Shown in pieces: positions 34,417 through 45,716 of a DNA stretch of 64,000 nt. The stretch comes from Erodium maritimum (taxonomy: Eukaryota > Streptophyta > Magnoliopsida > Geraniales > Geraniaceae). The DNA lies in NCBI GenBank assembly GCA_963921825.1, contig OY997596.1, positions 17,241,001 through 17,305,000 on the forward strand, read 5' to 3'. Position 1 is the stretch's first letter. Every line of letters starts with the position of its first letter. Below the pieces are notes generated by a model, which saw nothing but the letters and a program-made list of their open reading frames with translations, ran no database searches and had not been told where the DNA came from. The translations under genes were made by a program, and so were the position numbers.

Positions 34417-36420
34417 TATTTCCTAACTCTTATCCCCCACAACACCATATATAGACCTACCAATATGATATATGTTCCCATGCTCATATAGATCAAATCA
34501 TCACCAACATAAGCAATTTAAAGAAGAAATTGCAAGAAGAGACAAAAAGCTTGTTTTGTTTGGTAGATCAGAAAATGGAAACGAAAAGGACTCACTTTCC
34601 TAGAGATATTTTCTCAACTAAAATGAAAGAGCCAAAAGCAGCTGAAAGCACCATATGCAGAGGGTTGAAGGAGCTAACGAAGACTGGTCAAGTCTTCTTC
34701 ACTAATACCCCACATGCAAAATAGGCTACCCCTGATAGTACCACTTCCATATTCCAACCACTTTTTTTAAATTGGAATCACATCGATCAATTTATCTTAA
34801 AGAATAGCATATGTTGGAATTTTATTCTATATGGAATGAATAGATCAAATGTGAATCCAATATTCAATTTTTAAAATTTGTTGTATCAATAATTGACTAG
34901 AAGTATTAATTTAATGTTTAAAATATTAGATCATATTGTTTTGTTTTAGAATTATATAATAATTATGGATGATACCTCATAAAAAGTTGCAGCCAATCGT
35001 AAGTCAAATCTTATGATCCAAGCTTCAGGGTTGGTACCCTCCACAATGAGGGCCAAAACGATAACATGAACCATCCAATTCATGGTCATCAGTGTAGTAA
35101 GAGTCAATTAAGCTGGATATGATATCAATATATAGGCATGCGATTAAACATCAAACAACGTAAAAGTACATCATATTATATCATCCATATAAAATAATAA
35201 AAATTCTCTTTTTGATGAGCTACATTGTTTAAGAATGACAAGTAGGGATAAAAAAAACATATCGAAATGTCTCCAGGGTATAATGGATAGGGACATTGTT
35301 ATCGACCATTGTTAAATGTCATATATAAAAAATTAAAACCATGTGCAAAATACATGCAAGACAGATCGTAAAATGACCATAAATATTTCACGTGAACTCC
35401 GATCTAGGCACGTAAGATATCAAATTGAAGGTGATTGAAAGTTCTACGATTTTAGGGTATGTTATCGACCATGGTTAAATGTCGTATAAAAAAATTCAAA
35501 CCATGTGCAAATTACATGCAAGAGAGATCGTAAAATGACCATAAATATTTCACGCGAACTCCGATCTAGGTACGTAAGATATCAAATTGAAGGTGATTGA
35601 AAGTTCTATGATTTTATATAACTTTGTTTAGATAGGGGTATTCTATAGAATACTTTATACCCCCTCTAAATCCTCCCTTGCATCTCTACTTCCTCGAACC
35701 ATGTTAGTGGAAAACTAATGCGAGGCATCAACACTGTAGCCGTCATTAATTCTATTAGATTTCTCCTATGGTAATGGAAACTAACGTAATGGGTAAAGAG
35801 AGGACCGAATCCTACAGTTTACATTATATATACCCATCATCAAGGTAAAATAGGAAATTACATTTCAATCAATATAACCAATATAATTACCTTACCAAAA
35901 AAAATATTTTAAATACATTTGAGACACATAATATATCTCATATAAGCCTAGGTAATGGGCTTAGATTAAATGATATTCAACATACCTTACATATTCAATT
36001 CATTCAGCATAACTTAATGCTCTTTAGTTCTCAATTTATACGACTGATTCTAGATGCAACGTCTGACGCACCTATGGTTGCCCCACCACCTCTGCCACAA
36101 GTCAGGAGAACCATCGATGAACAAGGACAAAGCAACAACGAACATTTTCTGAGAGCCAAATTCTATCTCAGCTTTCAAATTACTAGCCGTTTCCTTAATC
36201 TTCGTTATTTGAATTGAAATGAAACTTGGAGCTCAAGGCATATGTAGCACCATGCTTCTAACTTTAACGGGACCCCTTCAATAAAAATTTAAAAGCAGAC
36301 ATGAAAGCACTCCGTTTTGTTTTGTTGAAGACATCATGAACCTTAAAATTTCCCATTTGATCTTCTTCATTTTCACATTCAACTGTCTTTATTTCCTAAC
36401 TCTTATCCCCACAACACCAT
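34417..36420 (-). pseudogene. WAT1-related transporter pseudogene, copy B
   Basis: It has the last exon (about 34483-34417, MGTYIILVGLYMVLWG), the penultimate exon (about 34797-34596, ending FFILVEKISLGK-like) and exon 5 (about 35140-34976). Exon 5 carries the same TAA as the other copies (35110-35108). Exons 3-4 are missing: about 300 bp present in copies A, C and D is deleted at about 35296. A ~160-bp intron segment is duplicated in tandem (about 35296-35455 and 35456-35620). The sequence downstream of the stop (charged tail EIKPVECENEED in another frame) also persists. It is not expressed as a transporter. Confidence 0.75.
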
Positions 36421-36963
36421 TGTAAGAACCGCTCCCGGTCAACGCCAGTCAAATCGGCAGAAAAACAGAAAAATTTAAAATTTTGGGACAGACACTTAAA
36501 TGAACCTTAATTTGACCCCGAGGGTCATATCGGACTTAGGTTGACCCCGATATCGACCAAAGTGAGTTTTGGGGGACTCAAGGCAACTTTTGGCTAATTT
36601 GGGAAAGGTTGACTTTTTGCGGGAAAAGTCAACCGAGCGACGTTTTGGTCCGTTCGAGGTCCGTTTTGGATCCAAAAAGCTTAGCCGTCATTACAGCGGT
36701 CTTATTTGGGCCGTTTCCTTGTAACACGTGAAATTTTGTAATTTCTTAGAAAATGGGCCCGCACGGGGCCCGAGACGGCCGAATTTCGCGAATCTAACTG
36801 AAAAATATCTACAAAGATATTTTTCATGAAGGTGGGACCCACAAGACACTTGTCATCCAAGTGGTGGTAGTTGATTTTTAAAATAAAGAAAAACAAAAGA
36901 TGAGTGGTAGTTTTGTAAATAAGTACTTGGTATTTTTGAACAAAACAAAAGGAAGAAGAGGTG

Positions 36964-39900
36964 TGTAAAACCCGCTTCGCTTCAAAAGGGTTTTAATTTG
37001 CAACCTGAAAACCTTAGGGTAGGTTTTTGAAACAAGTGGGAAAGCAAAAAAAAATGAAAACTGGGCAGGCCAGGCCTGTTTCGGCCAGCCACGTTTGGGC
37101 CTTGGGCCCATTTTTTCGGCTGAGGCCCGAGAGGCTCGGCCCAACGCGTTTCCCTTATAAGCTGAAACCCTAGGGTTTCAGCTTCAGAAAACGCGCAGCC
37201 AGCCCTCACCCTCTCCCTTCTCTCTCGATCCAGCCCTCTCTCTCCCTCACCTCCCTCGCCGAACCCTCTCCGTCCACCACCGTTTTCGGCCGCCACCTCC
37301 CTCACCACCCTCGTCCCATCCTCTTTTCCTCCATCCCGACCCCGTTACCGCTCCGGCCAGCCCACGCCACCAACGTCCCCGACCTCCCTACCTCTCTCTC
37401 CTCCATCATCTCCCGACCCATCTTCTCCGTCTCCGTCCAAAAATCGTCCGTCCACCACCGGTTCCGGCCGACCTCACGCCACCGCCCCTCTTCCGGTCTC
37501 CGACCTCCCCGTCCCGAGCCCTCACTCGCCACCGAGCTGCCGCTGTCGCCGGCCAGCTCGTCAGATCCGGAACGGGACCGAGTCGTCCGGACCCGAAGCG
37601 AACTCCCCGCCGTACACCGCCGGACACCGCCGCTTCCACCACCGCACCCACCGCCGCTCTCCACCGACTCCCCTGCTACCGTTTCGGTACGGTGAGTTCT
37701 CGGTCTGTGAAATCTCGGCCGATAACGGCGTCGCCGGTGGTCGGCCGCACCCAATCCGATCTCGTTCTTCTTCTTTTGCTTTCCCTTTTCCCGAGTTCGT
37801 TCAGATCTGGTCGGGATGGAACGGAACTCCCGGAATGGAAGGGAACAGAACAAAAAAACGTGAATTCGGTTTTGTTTAAAGGATTATTGTAACTGGTGTA
37901 AATCTAAAATTGTAAAGAAGAACAACGAATTTAAGATATTGTTATTATGTTTCAATACGATTCAGATCTGTTTAACTGTGTATAAGGATTTAAGTTGAGT
38001 TTTTAAAACCAAAATCGGAATTAAAACAAAAGGGCGATCTTTGCAATTTGGACGTAAAATGGTTCTTGATAAAAACTAGATCTGATTAAATTAAATGGGT
38101 TTTAAAACGAAAGTCGGTCGTTAAAATGAAACGTGAGTTAAGTTAAATCGAAAAGGGGGGAAAACGAAATCAAATCAGCTTTAGAAGGGTTCTGGACCAA
38201 AAATCTCGAGTTTGGAAACGAGCTGAAGGAAATCGTTTTGTTTTAAAATCAAAGTCGAAACTAATTACGGCAAGGAGTTTCAAAGACGGTTTAAGATAAA
38301 AAGGGGTTTTAACTGGGTTTAGATCAAATCTGGGTTCGGTGCGCGGGTGCTCGAACCCGATCCGTCGTAACCCTACTGTTAGCCCGCTCGAGTGTAAAAG
38401 ACAACTGTCGTATTTAAACTGGACAAATCGTAACCTTTAACTTAACGGCGGAACCGTTATTAATTTGGGGCTTCGTGTTAAATTTGGAGTCTGGCTTCGA
38501 TCGAAAGGGAGCCCCGGAAGGCAATTTACAAAACCCGGGCAGATTCGCCATGTCGGGCGAATCGGGACTTTGCGGGTCCTTTTTGACAATGTCGAGTAAT
38601 TGGGAAGTTTGGGAGTGATCGACAGTGTCGGGGTTACGTTTGGGCGTTAAGTTTATTAATTTTCGGTTTGTTCCTACTAGTTTGAAAGTGTGTTGAATTT
38701 GTGTTCTTTTAGATCGTGCTGCGGACCGAAGCAAAGGGAGGCTCGGCGAGTGACTGTGATCATCTCGGGTTTAGTGGAGCGCTTTTGTAGTTGTTTACGA
38801 GGTAGGGAAAAGTAGCCGGATCTCGGCCCTGACTAGGGAAAGTTAACTGTAGAATTGCATGTGACACCGGGGTGTCGTGGGTTACTTAGGTTATCGAATA
38901 TTAGAAATGCAGGATACGGGAACGTAGCGAGTACTGGAAATGCATGTGACACTTAGTAGTGTCGTAGGAACAGAGAACTTAGCGATAATTGATTTACTGG
39001 AGGCATATGACCATGCCCAGAGGTTGTTTGTGAAACTAGTGACCTTAGGACTGTTGGAGGCATCGATTATGCCGGAGGTTGTTGTGTGTTATTTACTGTT
39101 GAGTTGGGTGGCCTTGAGAGCCCGTATTATTTATTGTCAAGTTTGGGGGGCCTTGAGAGCCGTGTTATTTATTGCTGAGTCTTGGGTGGCCATGAGAGCC
39201 CGTGTTGTCGTTTCTGTGTTTTGGTGGCCGTGAGTGCCCGTGGGGTTTTGAACCCGTACTTTACCGTTGGTGTCTTGGGCGGCCATGAAGGCCCGTAGGG
39301 TTGTTGAACCTGTGTTTGGTTGTTGGTGTCTTGTTTGCCTTGAGTGCATGTGGAGTTGTCACCGGTGTCGTTACTGTCTGTTTGAACTTGTTTGTGATTG
39401 TGATTGGTTACTTGATACTGGTGGAGGTTGTGTGGTGTAGCTAGCCTCCCGACTGGGATCGGGAGAAGCAGAGGGGTTGTGGGCTAGCTCCCCGACTGTG
39501 ATCGGGGGAAGGACGCACGGGTGTGGCTAACCACCCGACTGGGATCGGGTGAAGCGGAGAGGTTGTGGGTTAGCCTCCCGACTGGGATCGGGAGAAGTTG
39601 CGCGACAGGTCGACCGCCTGACCACGTCTGTGATCGGTAAAGGGCGAGAGACAGAGATTGGTTACTGAGCAGCCGGTTTTCAATCCTTTGTGATCTTGTT
39701 TGGTATTGTGTGGTCAGTCGTGTCTTGGAGGAGGTCGTCGATCGTAGTGTGGGGTCTACATCACGTGTCCGAATGTTGAGTCAGTTGAGGAAAATACTGG
39801 TCGTGTGTGTGTCTTTTGAGTCGTTGTTGGTGTCACCGGCTTTGTCTGCTAATTATGCCGTAGTCAGTCTGTTATCTGTGGTGGTGAGCGAACGCTCACC

Positions 39901-40178
39901 CCTAGCTGCTTTTCCTACAGGTACCGTTCGCAGCCTGGACTAGGTGAGCTTCTGAAGCTTGAAGAGCTTGAAGCGGGTTGCTGGGTGTTTTGAGTCTAGT
40001 GACGTGTACCTACCCTTTTTGTCCTAGTGTGGGACTAATATTATTTTTGAGATGTAAATAATATTCTTTTGTGGAACTAATTTGGCTTTTAAAGTAATTT
40101 AACGAAAACAGGTTTCAGTATTGTAACTTTTTAAACGTTCGCGTCCCGAGTTCGGTTCGCTGAAATTGGTGCGTGACA
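36964..40178 (+). repeat. 5' LTR of the nested retrotransposon
   Basis: 3215 bp, from TGTAAAACCCGC to GGTGCGTGACA. A promoter-like stretch has a TATA-like CTTATAA at 37154-37160. Directly after it comes a 22-bp perfect palindrome (37161-37182) made of two AAACCCTA telo-box motifs back to back. A long CT-rich leader (37190-37700) and a possible donor (TACGG/TGAGTT near 37690) follow. A TAGCC...CCGACTGGGATCGGG(A)GAAG unit is repeated four times at 39440-39600. Confidence 0.9.
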
Positions 40179-40181
40179 GCT

Positions 40182-40193
40182 TGGTATCAGAGC
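40182..40193 (+). other. primer-binding site, initiator tRNA-Met type
   Basis: TGGTATCAGAGC lies three bases after the 5' LTR and is complementary to the 3' end of plant initiator tRNA-Met, the usual primer for these elements. Confidence 0.9.
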
Positions 40194-40869
40194 TCGAGGT
40201 TTCACACCTCGGACTGCTTGTCAATTAGGTGGGAGAGTCGAGTCAGTAGAGTCCCGTCCTGCGTCGGGTACGCAAGTCGGAACTCGGGTGTAGACCCGTT
40301 AGGATTTGAGGCCTGTTTTGTTTTGTGCTTGTGCAGTACAGGGTTACTGGCACAGTGTTTGTGTGTTGATGCGTGAAACGTTTTTAAACTGTCGCGACTC
40401 GACTCAGGAGCGCTCCTGTGGTCGAGCGTGACGGTGTTGGTATCAAGTGGCTACAACGTAGTCCGGGGACGCCTGGACGGGGTTGTAACTACCTGATGCC
40501 AAGAAATGAGGATTTTTAATGGAGTGGAAAAAGTTTTAAAATTGGTTGGCCCAGTGGGCGTGTATTCGTTACTCGGCCGTGTTGGCTTGTGTTTGAGGTC
40601 GGTCTTGAGTTGTCGATTTGGTTGTTGTTGTTGTTTCGCTGTATGGTTGGTTGGTCATTGCGTGTTTTGGTGCACGTTATTGCAGTCTCTTTGAGGTTTC
40701 TTTTACTAATACTAATATTTAAAGTATTAATAACGTGAGCGGCGTGACGTATTAGTGATATACGCGCTAGAGTAAACTTAGACCGTGTGAACGTTAGCGT
40801 ACTTGAACTTGTTGTGTTTATTTGAGTTCGCAAACTGAACGTTTGCGTGTATCCGTGCAGAGGATACTG

Positions 40870-42130
40870 ACTATGGCTCGCGGTAGACGTGGACGAGCAT
40901 CGGGAGCACGGGGTCAGGCGCCCACGCAGGGCCGGCGTGGACGGTCAGCGGGGACACCGGGAAGGGTGCCCACCGTCGAGCCCGCCGAGTACGCGGAAGC
41001 GTAGGACACTCCTGTCGGAGAAGACATGAGAAGCCACGCGGGGCTGTCTGCAGGCACACCCGGCGTTCCGCCCGTCGCAGACCCTCCCGTCATGGCTGCC
41101 CTTGATGAGCTGACCAGGACAGTCCAGAGTTTGGTGGCGGTCATCGCCAACAGAGAGTCGGCTTCACCAGCACCTGAGGCAGCCGCGGTCCCAGTGAGAC
41201 CCGGTCAGACAGAGGATCATACATCCCGAGCACTACTAGACTTTCTGAAGCTCGGGATACCTACTTTTGTCGGGGAGCCGAACCCCGACCTAGCCGAGAG
41301 ATGGCTAGATCAGGTCACGCGAGACCTGGATACGTCGGGTGTCGAGGACGGCCGTCGTAGAGTGTCCTTCGTGGCCCATCAGCTGAGAGACAGCGCCTAC
41401 CACTGGTGGGGGCGTGTGAAGGACATGGTCGGCTATGACTACAGCGTCTTCCAAACAGTGTTTCTGGAGCAGTACTTTCCCGAGTCGGCTCGGCTGGAGC
41501 GACATCGACAGTTCCTAGACTTGGAGCAGGAAGGGATGACGGTAGCAGAGTACGAGGCCAGGTTCACAGCCTTGGCCAGATTCGTGCCAGAGATGCTGAT
41601 GAGCGAGAAGAACCATTGCCTGCGGTTCCAGGGAGGACTGAGGTTGGGGATCCGGAACCAGGTTCTCGCTTTGAGGCTGCGGAAGTACACCGACCTCGTG
41701 GACACCGCGGCTACAGTGGAGCAGGGCATCTGGGATGCAGCTAGGGCCTGTGAGGTCCGACAGCGGCCGATCAGCTGCCGTCCGACTCACGAGACTCGCG
41801 GAGACAGAGGACCACGGGGTTCTTCCGACCACCGACTCACCAGGGTGGATCGAGACAGCGGGGGTCAGTGGCAGCAGTTGGGCCAGTAGCACCAGAGAGG
41901 GCGCCGACGTGCTTTACCTGCGGGCAGCGAGGCCACTTCCGTCGCGAGTGCCCGATGGAAGGGAGGCCTATGGCGCTGCCAGCGACCAGCCGTACCAGCC
42001 AGTGCACGGAGTCGAGAGCCAACGAGATCGGCTGTTTTCGATGCGGCCGGGTTGGGCACACCATTGCATGGTGCCGTGAGCCGTCAAGGGCAACGTCAGC
42101 ACAGCGACCGCAGCAGTCGCGGACAGTGTA
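40870..42130 (+). pseudogene. gag region (fossil)
   Basis: A basic, Arg/Gly-rich N-terminal part precedes the retrotransposon gag domain at 41026-41889 (ALLDFLKLGIPTFVGEPNPD, AYHWWGRVKDMVGYDYSVF). Two CCHC zinc knuckles follow near 41910-41960 and 42040-42075. Gag forms the particle shell and packages the RNA. The region is broken. Confidence 0.85.
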
Positions 42131-42275
42131 GTCGCCTAGGGGACGTCCTCATTAGGGTCAGCAGTCCAGACCGTCACAGCCTTCTACGAGCGCACCGATT
42201 CCGAGACAGCAGCAGAGTCACGGGTATTCAGCGGCCAGTGCGCCGGGTCAGAGGCAGCAGGCCTCGCAGGGGAGA

Positions 42276-45200
42276 GTGTATGCAGTCACCGACTCCAAAG
42301 CCTTAGGACCGGGCACGTACCGCGAGACCATCCAGGGTACGTGTTTATTGTATCATTTATGGGCTTTATTCTTGTTTGATACCGAGGCGTCGCACTCTTT
42401 TATTTCGTCGGGTTGTGCTGAGAGGTTGGGGTTGAGCTTAGAGTCGTTGAGTCCACCCCTATGCCTGGACAACCCAGTTCGGGGTGGTGCATCGCTGACT
42501 AGAGTATGTCGTGCCTGCGAGATTAGAGTCGCAGACTGTCCTTGCCCTGGTGATCTCCTCGTGTTGGGGATGACTACCTTTGATGTGATCTTGGGAATGG
42601 ATTGGCTGCCGAGGTACCGAGCCAATATCGATTGCTACAGGCGACGAGTGACAGTGACAGTGGGTGGCACGAAGGTGACGTGTGTTCTGGGTAGTAAGAG
42701 CGGGGTCCTCCTGTCGGCGTTGTCCGCAGAGGAGGAGGCATCGGCTGTGCAGAGCCGAGAGTTACCGCGAGTAGTATGCGAGTTCCCCGATGTCTTCCCC
42801 GAGGAGTTGAGCGGGTTGCCACCGGTTCGTGAGGTGGAGTTCGGGATTGACCTGGTGCAGGGAACGGCGGCGATATAGATGGCGCCTTACAGGTTTGCGC
42901 CGACAGAGTTGATTGAGCTGAAGCGTCAGCTAAAGGAGCTTCAGTAGAAGGGGTTTATCCGTCCGAGTGCATCGCCGTGTGGAGCACCAGCACTCTTCGT
43001 GAAGAAGAAGAGTGGAGAGCTACGGATGTGTATAGATTACCGGAAGCTGAACCGGGTTACGGTGAAGAACCGATACCCGATGCCGAGGATCGATGATTTG
43101 TTCGACCAGTTGATGGGGGCGACCTACTTCTCGAAGATCGATCTGTGGTCCGGTTATTATCAGTTGCGAGTCTGTGAGGGGGACGTCGTAAAGACTGCAT
43201 TCCGGACGCGCTATGGGCACTACGAGTTCCTGGTAATGCCATTCGGACTGACGAACGCACCTGCAGCATTCATGGACCTGATGAACAGCATCTTCCGGTC
43301 GTACCTAGATCAGTTTGTGGTGGTGTCTGTGGACGACATCCTGATATATTCGCAGAACGAGGCGGCGCATCAGTCACATCTGAGGGCTGTTCTGACACTA
43401 CTGCGCGAGCATCAGCTGTATGCCAACCGGGAGAAGTGCGAGTTCTGGCTCTCTGAGGTGAGATTCCTCGGCCACATCGTGTCCCGTGACGGTATCCTGG
43501 TCGATCCGTCGAAGATTGACGCGGTCTCGAAGTGGGCACGGCCCACGAGTGTTTTCGAGATCCGCAGCTTTCTGGGATTGGCAGGCTACTATCGGCGATT
43601 TGTCTAGGATTTTGCACGACTAGCCGCACCGATGACTCTTTTGACGCGCAAGGGTGTCGGGTTCGTGTGGACAGATGACTGTGAGCGTGCATTCGCGGAG
43701 TTGAAGACTCGACTGACTACAGCTCCAGTGTTAGTGGTGCCCGAGCGAGGAATCGGTTATGATGTTTACTGTGATGCGTCCGGAGAGGGACTAGGCTGCG
43801 TACTGATGCAGTTGGGCAGAGTTGTGGCTTATGGCTCCAGGCAGCTGAAGACGCATGAGCGCAACTATCCTACCCACGACTTGGAGCTAGCAGCAGTCGT
43901 GTTTGCGCTAAAGAGATGGCGATATTATCTGTATGGCGAGGGGTTTCAGGTGTTCTCGGATCACAAGAGCCTCAAGTACATATTTTCCCAGCGAGACCTG
44001 AACATGCGTCAGCGACGGTGGATGGAGCTACTCGAAGAGTACGACTTCGAGCTACATTACCATCCGGGCAAGGCGAACGTGGTCGCCGACGCCTTGAGTA
44101 GGAAGTCGATCCCGAGCCTCGCCAGCATATCAGTCCGAGAGTGGGACATGATGGGGGAGTTAAGCACATTCGGGCTTGAGCTAGAGGAGGTTACGGGTGA
44201 CATGGCCATGTGCTCCTTAGTGGCTCAGCCCTCACTGCTTGCCCAAGTGTTGGAGGCGCAGACGGAGGACGTTGAGACGGCACAGATCCGAGAGAGGGTC
44301 GTCAACGGCGACGAGGTAGTAGGTTGGGAGATCAGTACAGATTGGGGACTACAGTACCGAGGAAGGTTGTTCGTGCCGGTTAACTGTAGAAACGACGTGT
44401 TGCGAGAGGCACATCACTCACGTCTTACGGTGCACCCGGGGGGCACCAAGATGTACCGTGACCTCAGACGACATTTCTGGTGGCGCGGGATGCGAAGAGA
44501 AGTAGCAGAGTTTGTGTCGAGATGTCTCGTCTATCAGCAGGTGAAGGCCGAGCACCAACGTCCAGCGGGATTGTTACAGCCACTACCGATTGCTCAGTGG
44601 AAGTAGGAACACATTACGATGGACTTCGTGTGTGGACTACCGAGATCGCCGAAGGGGAACGACGCAGTATGGGTGGTAGTCGACCGGTTGACCAAGTCGG
44701 CCCATTTCCTGGCTATGAGGATGACCGACCCAGTCGACAAGTTGAGCAGCTTGTATGTTCAGGAAATAGTGCGTCTCCACGGGGTCCCGGTGTCGATAGT
44801 GTCTGACAGGGATCCCCGCTTCACGTCCAGGTTTTGGCCGAGTCTACAGAAGGCATTGGGGACCGAGGTGCTACTCAGTACAACGCATCATCCCCAGACA
44901 GACGGTCAATCCGAGCGCACTATCCAGATCTTGGAGGACATGCTACGAGCATGTGTGCTGGATTTCAGGGGATCTTGGGAGACCCACCTGCCGTTGGCCG
45001 AGTTCGCCTACAACAACAACTTCCAGGCCAGTATCGGGATTGCACCTTTCGAAGCGTTGTATGGGAGGCCGTGTCGGTCACCAGTAAGTTGGGCAGAGGT
45101 GGGGGACAAGAGTCTGCTGGGGCCAGACCTTGTCAGAGAGACGACGGAGAAAGTCGCACTGATCCGCGATCGGTTGAGGACCGCGCAGAGCCGGCAGAAG

Positions 45201-45660
45201 AGTTATGCCGATAGGCAACGTCGACCTCTTGAGTTTGCAGTCGGGGATCACGTGTTCCTGAAGGTGAGCCCGAGGAAGGGCCTGGTGCGGTTCAGGCGCA
45301 GCGGGGGCAAGTTGGCTCCGAGGTACATTGGCCTGTTCGAGATTTTGGGCAGAGTGGGAACAGTGGCTTATCGTCTGGCGTTGCCACCGCAACTTGGGAG
45401 AGTCCATAACGTCTTCCACGTGTCTCAGTTGCGGCAATACAACGCAGACCCCTCCCACGTCATTGAGTGGACTGATATCGAGGTGACTGATGATGTCTCC
45501 TATGAGGAGCAGCCGGTTCGGATCATGGACACACGGGAGCAGATTCTGCAGGGAGGCAAGATTATCCACTTGGTACGAGTGTAGTGGAAGCACCACGGGG
45601 CTAAATCAACTTGGGAGCGTGAGGACGAGGTTCGCGCGAAGTATCCCGCCTTGTTCGTTT
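42276..45660 (+). pseudogene. pol region: protease, RT, RNase H, integrase, chromodomain-like tail (fossil)
   Basis: The blocks lie in order. Aspartic protease is about 42300-42650. Reverse transcriptase is about 42900-43610 ([15 protein letters not shown] and [10 protein letters not shown] visible). RNase H is about 43640-44100 ([18 protein letters not shown]). Integrase is about 44380-45190, with a zinc-binding N-terminus and a core with HGVPVSIVSDRDPRFTS. A C-terminal GTVAYRLALPPQLGRVHNVF segment and chromodomain-like end run to about 45660. The protease-to-integrase order and the RVHNVFHVS tail are typical of Tekay chromoviruses. The region is broken in several places. Confidence 0.9.
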
Positions 45661-45703
45661 CCCGAGGTACGCCTGTTTTAAATTCCATGGGCGAAATTCC
45701 TTT

Positions 45704-45711
45704 AAGGGGGG
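45704..45711 (+). other. polypurine tract
   Basis: AAGGGGGG lies just before the 3' LTR at the position where plus-strand synthesis is primed. Confidence 0.75.
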
Positions 45712-45716
45712 TAGAT

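Noticed and set aside
37302-37853. Open minus-strand frame of 183 codons in the 5' LTR, and a similar one (179 codons) at 46058-46597 in the 3' LTR
   Set aside because: It is antisense to a CT/GC-rich leader, Gly/Arg-rich, and shared only because the LTRs are copies. No domain is recognisable; a compositional artefact is more likely.
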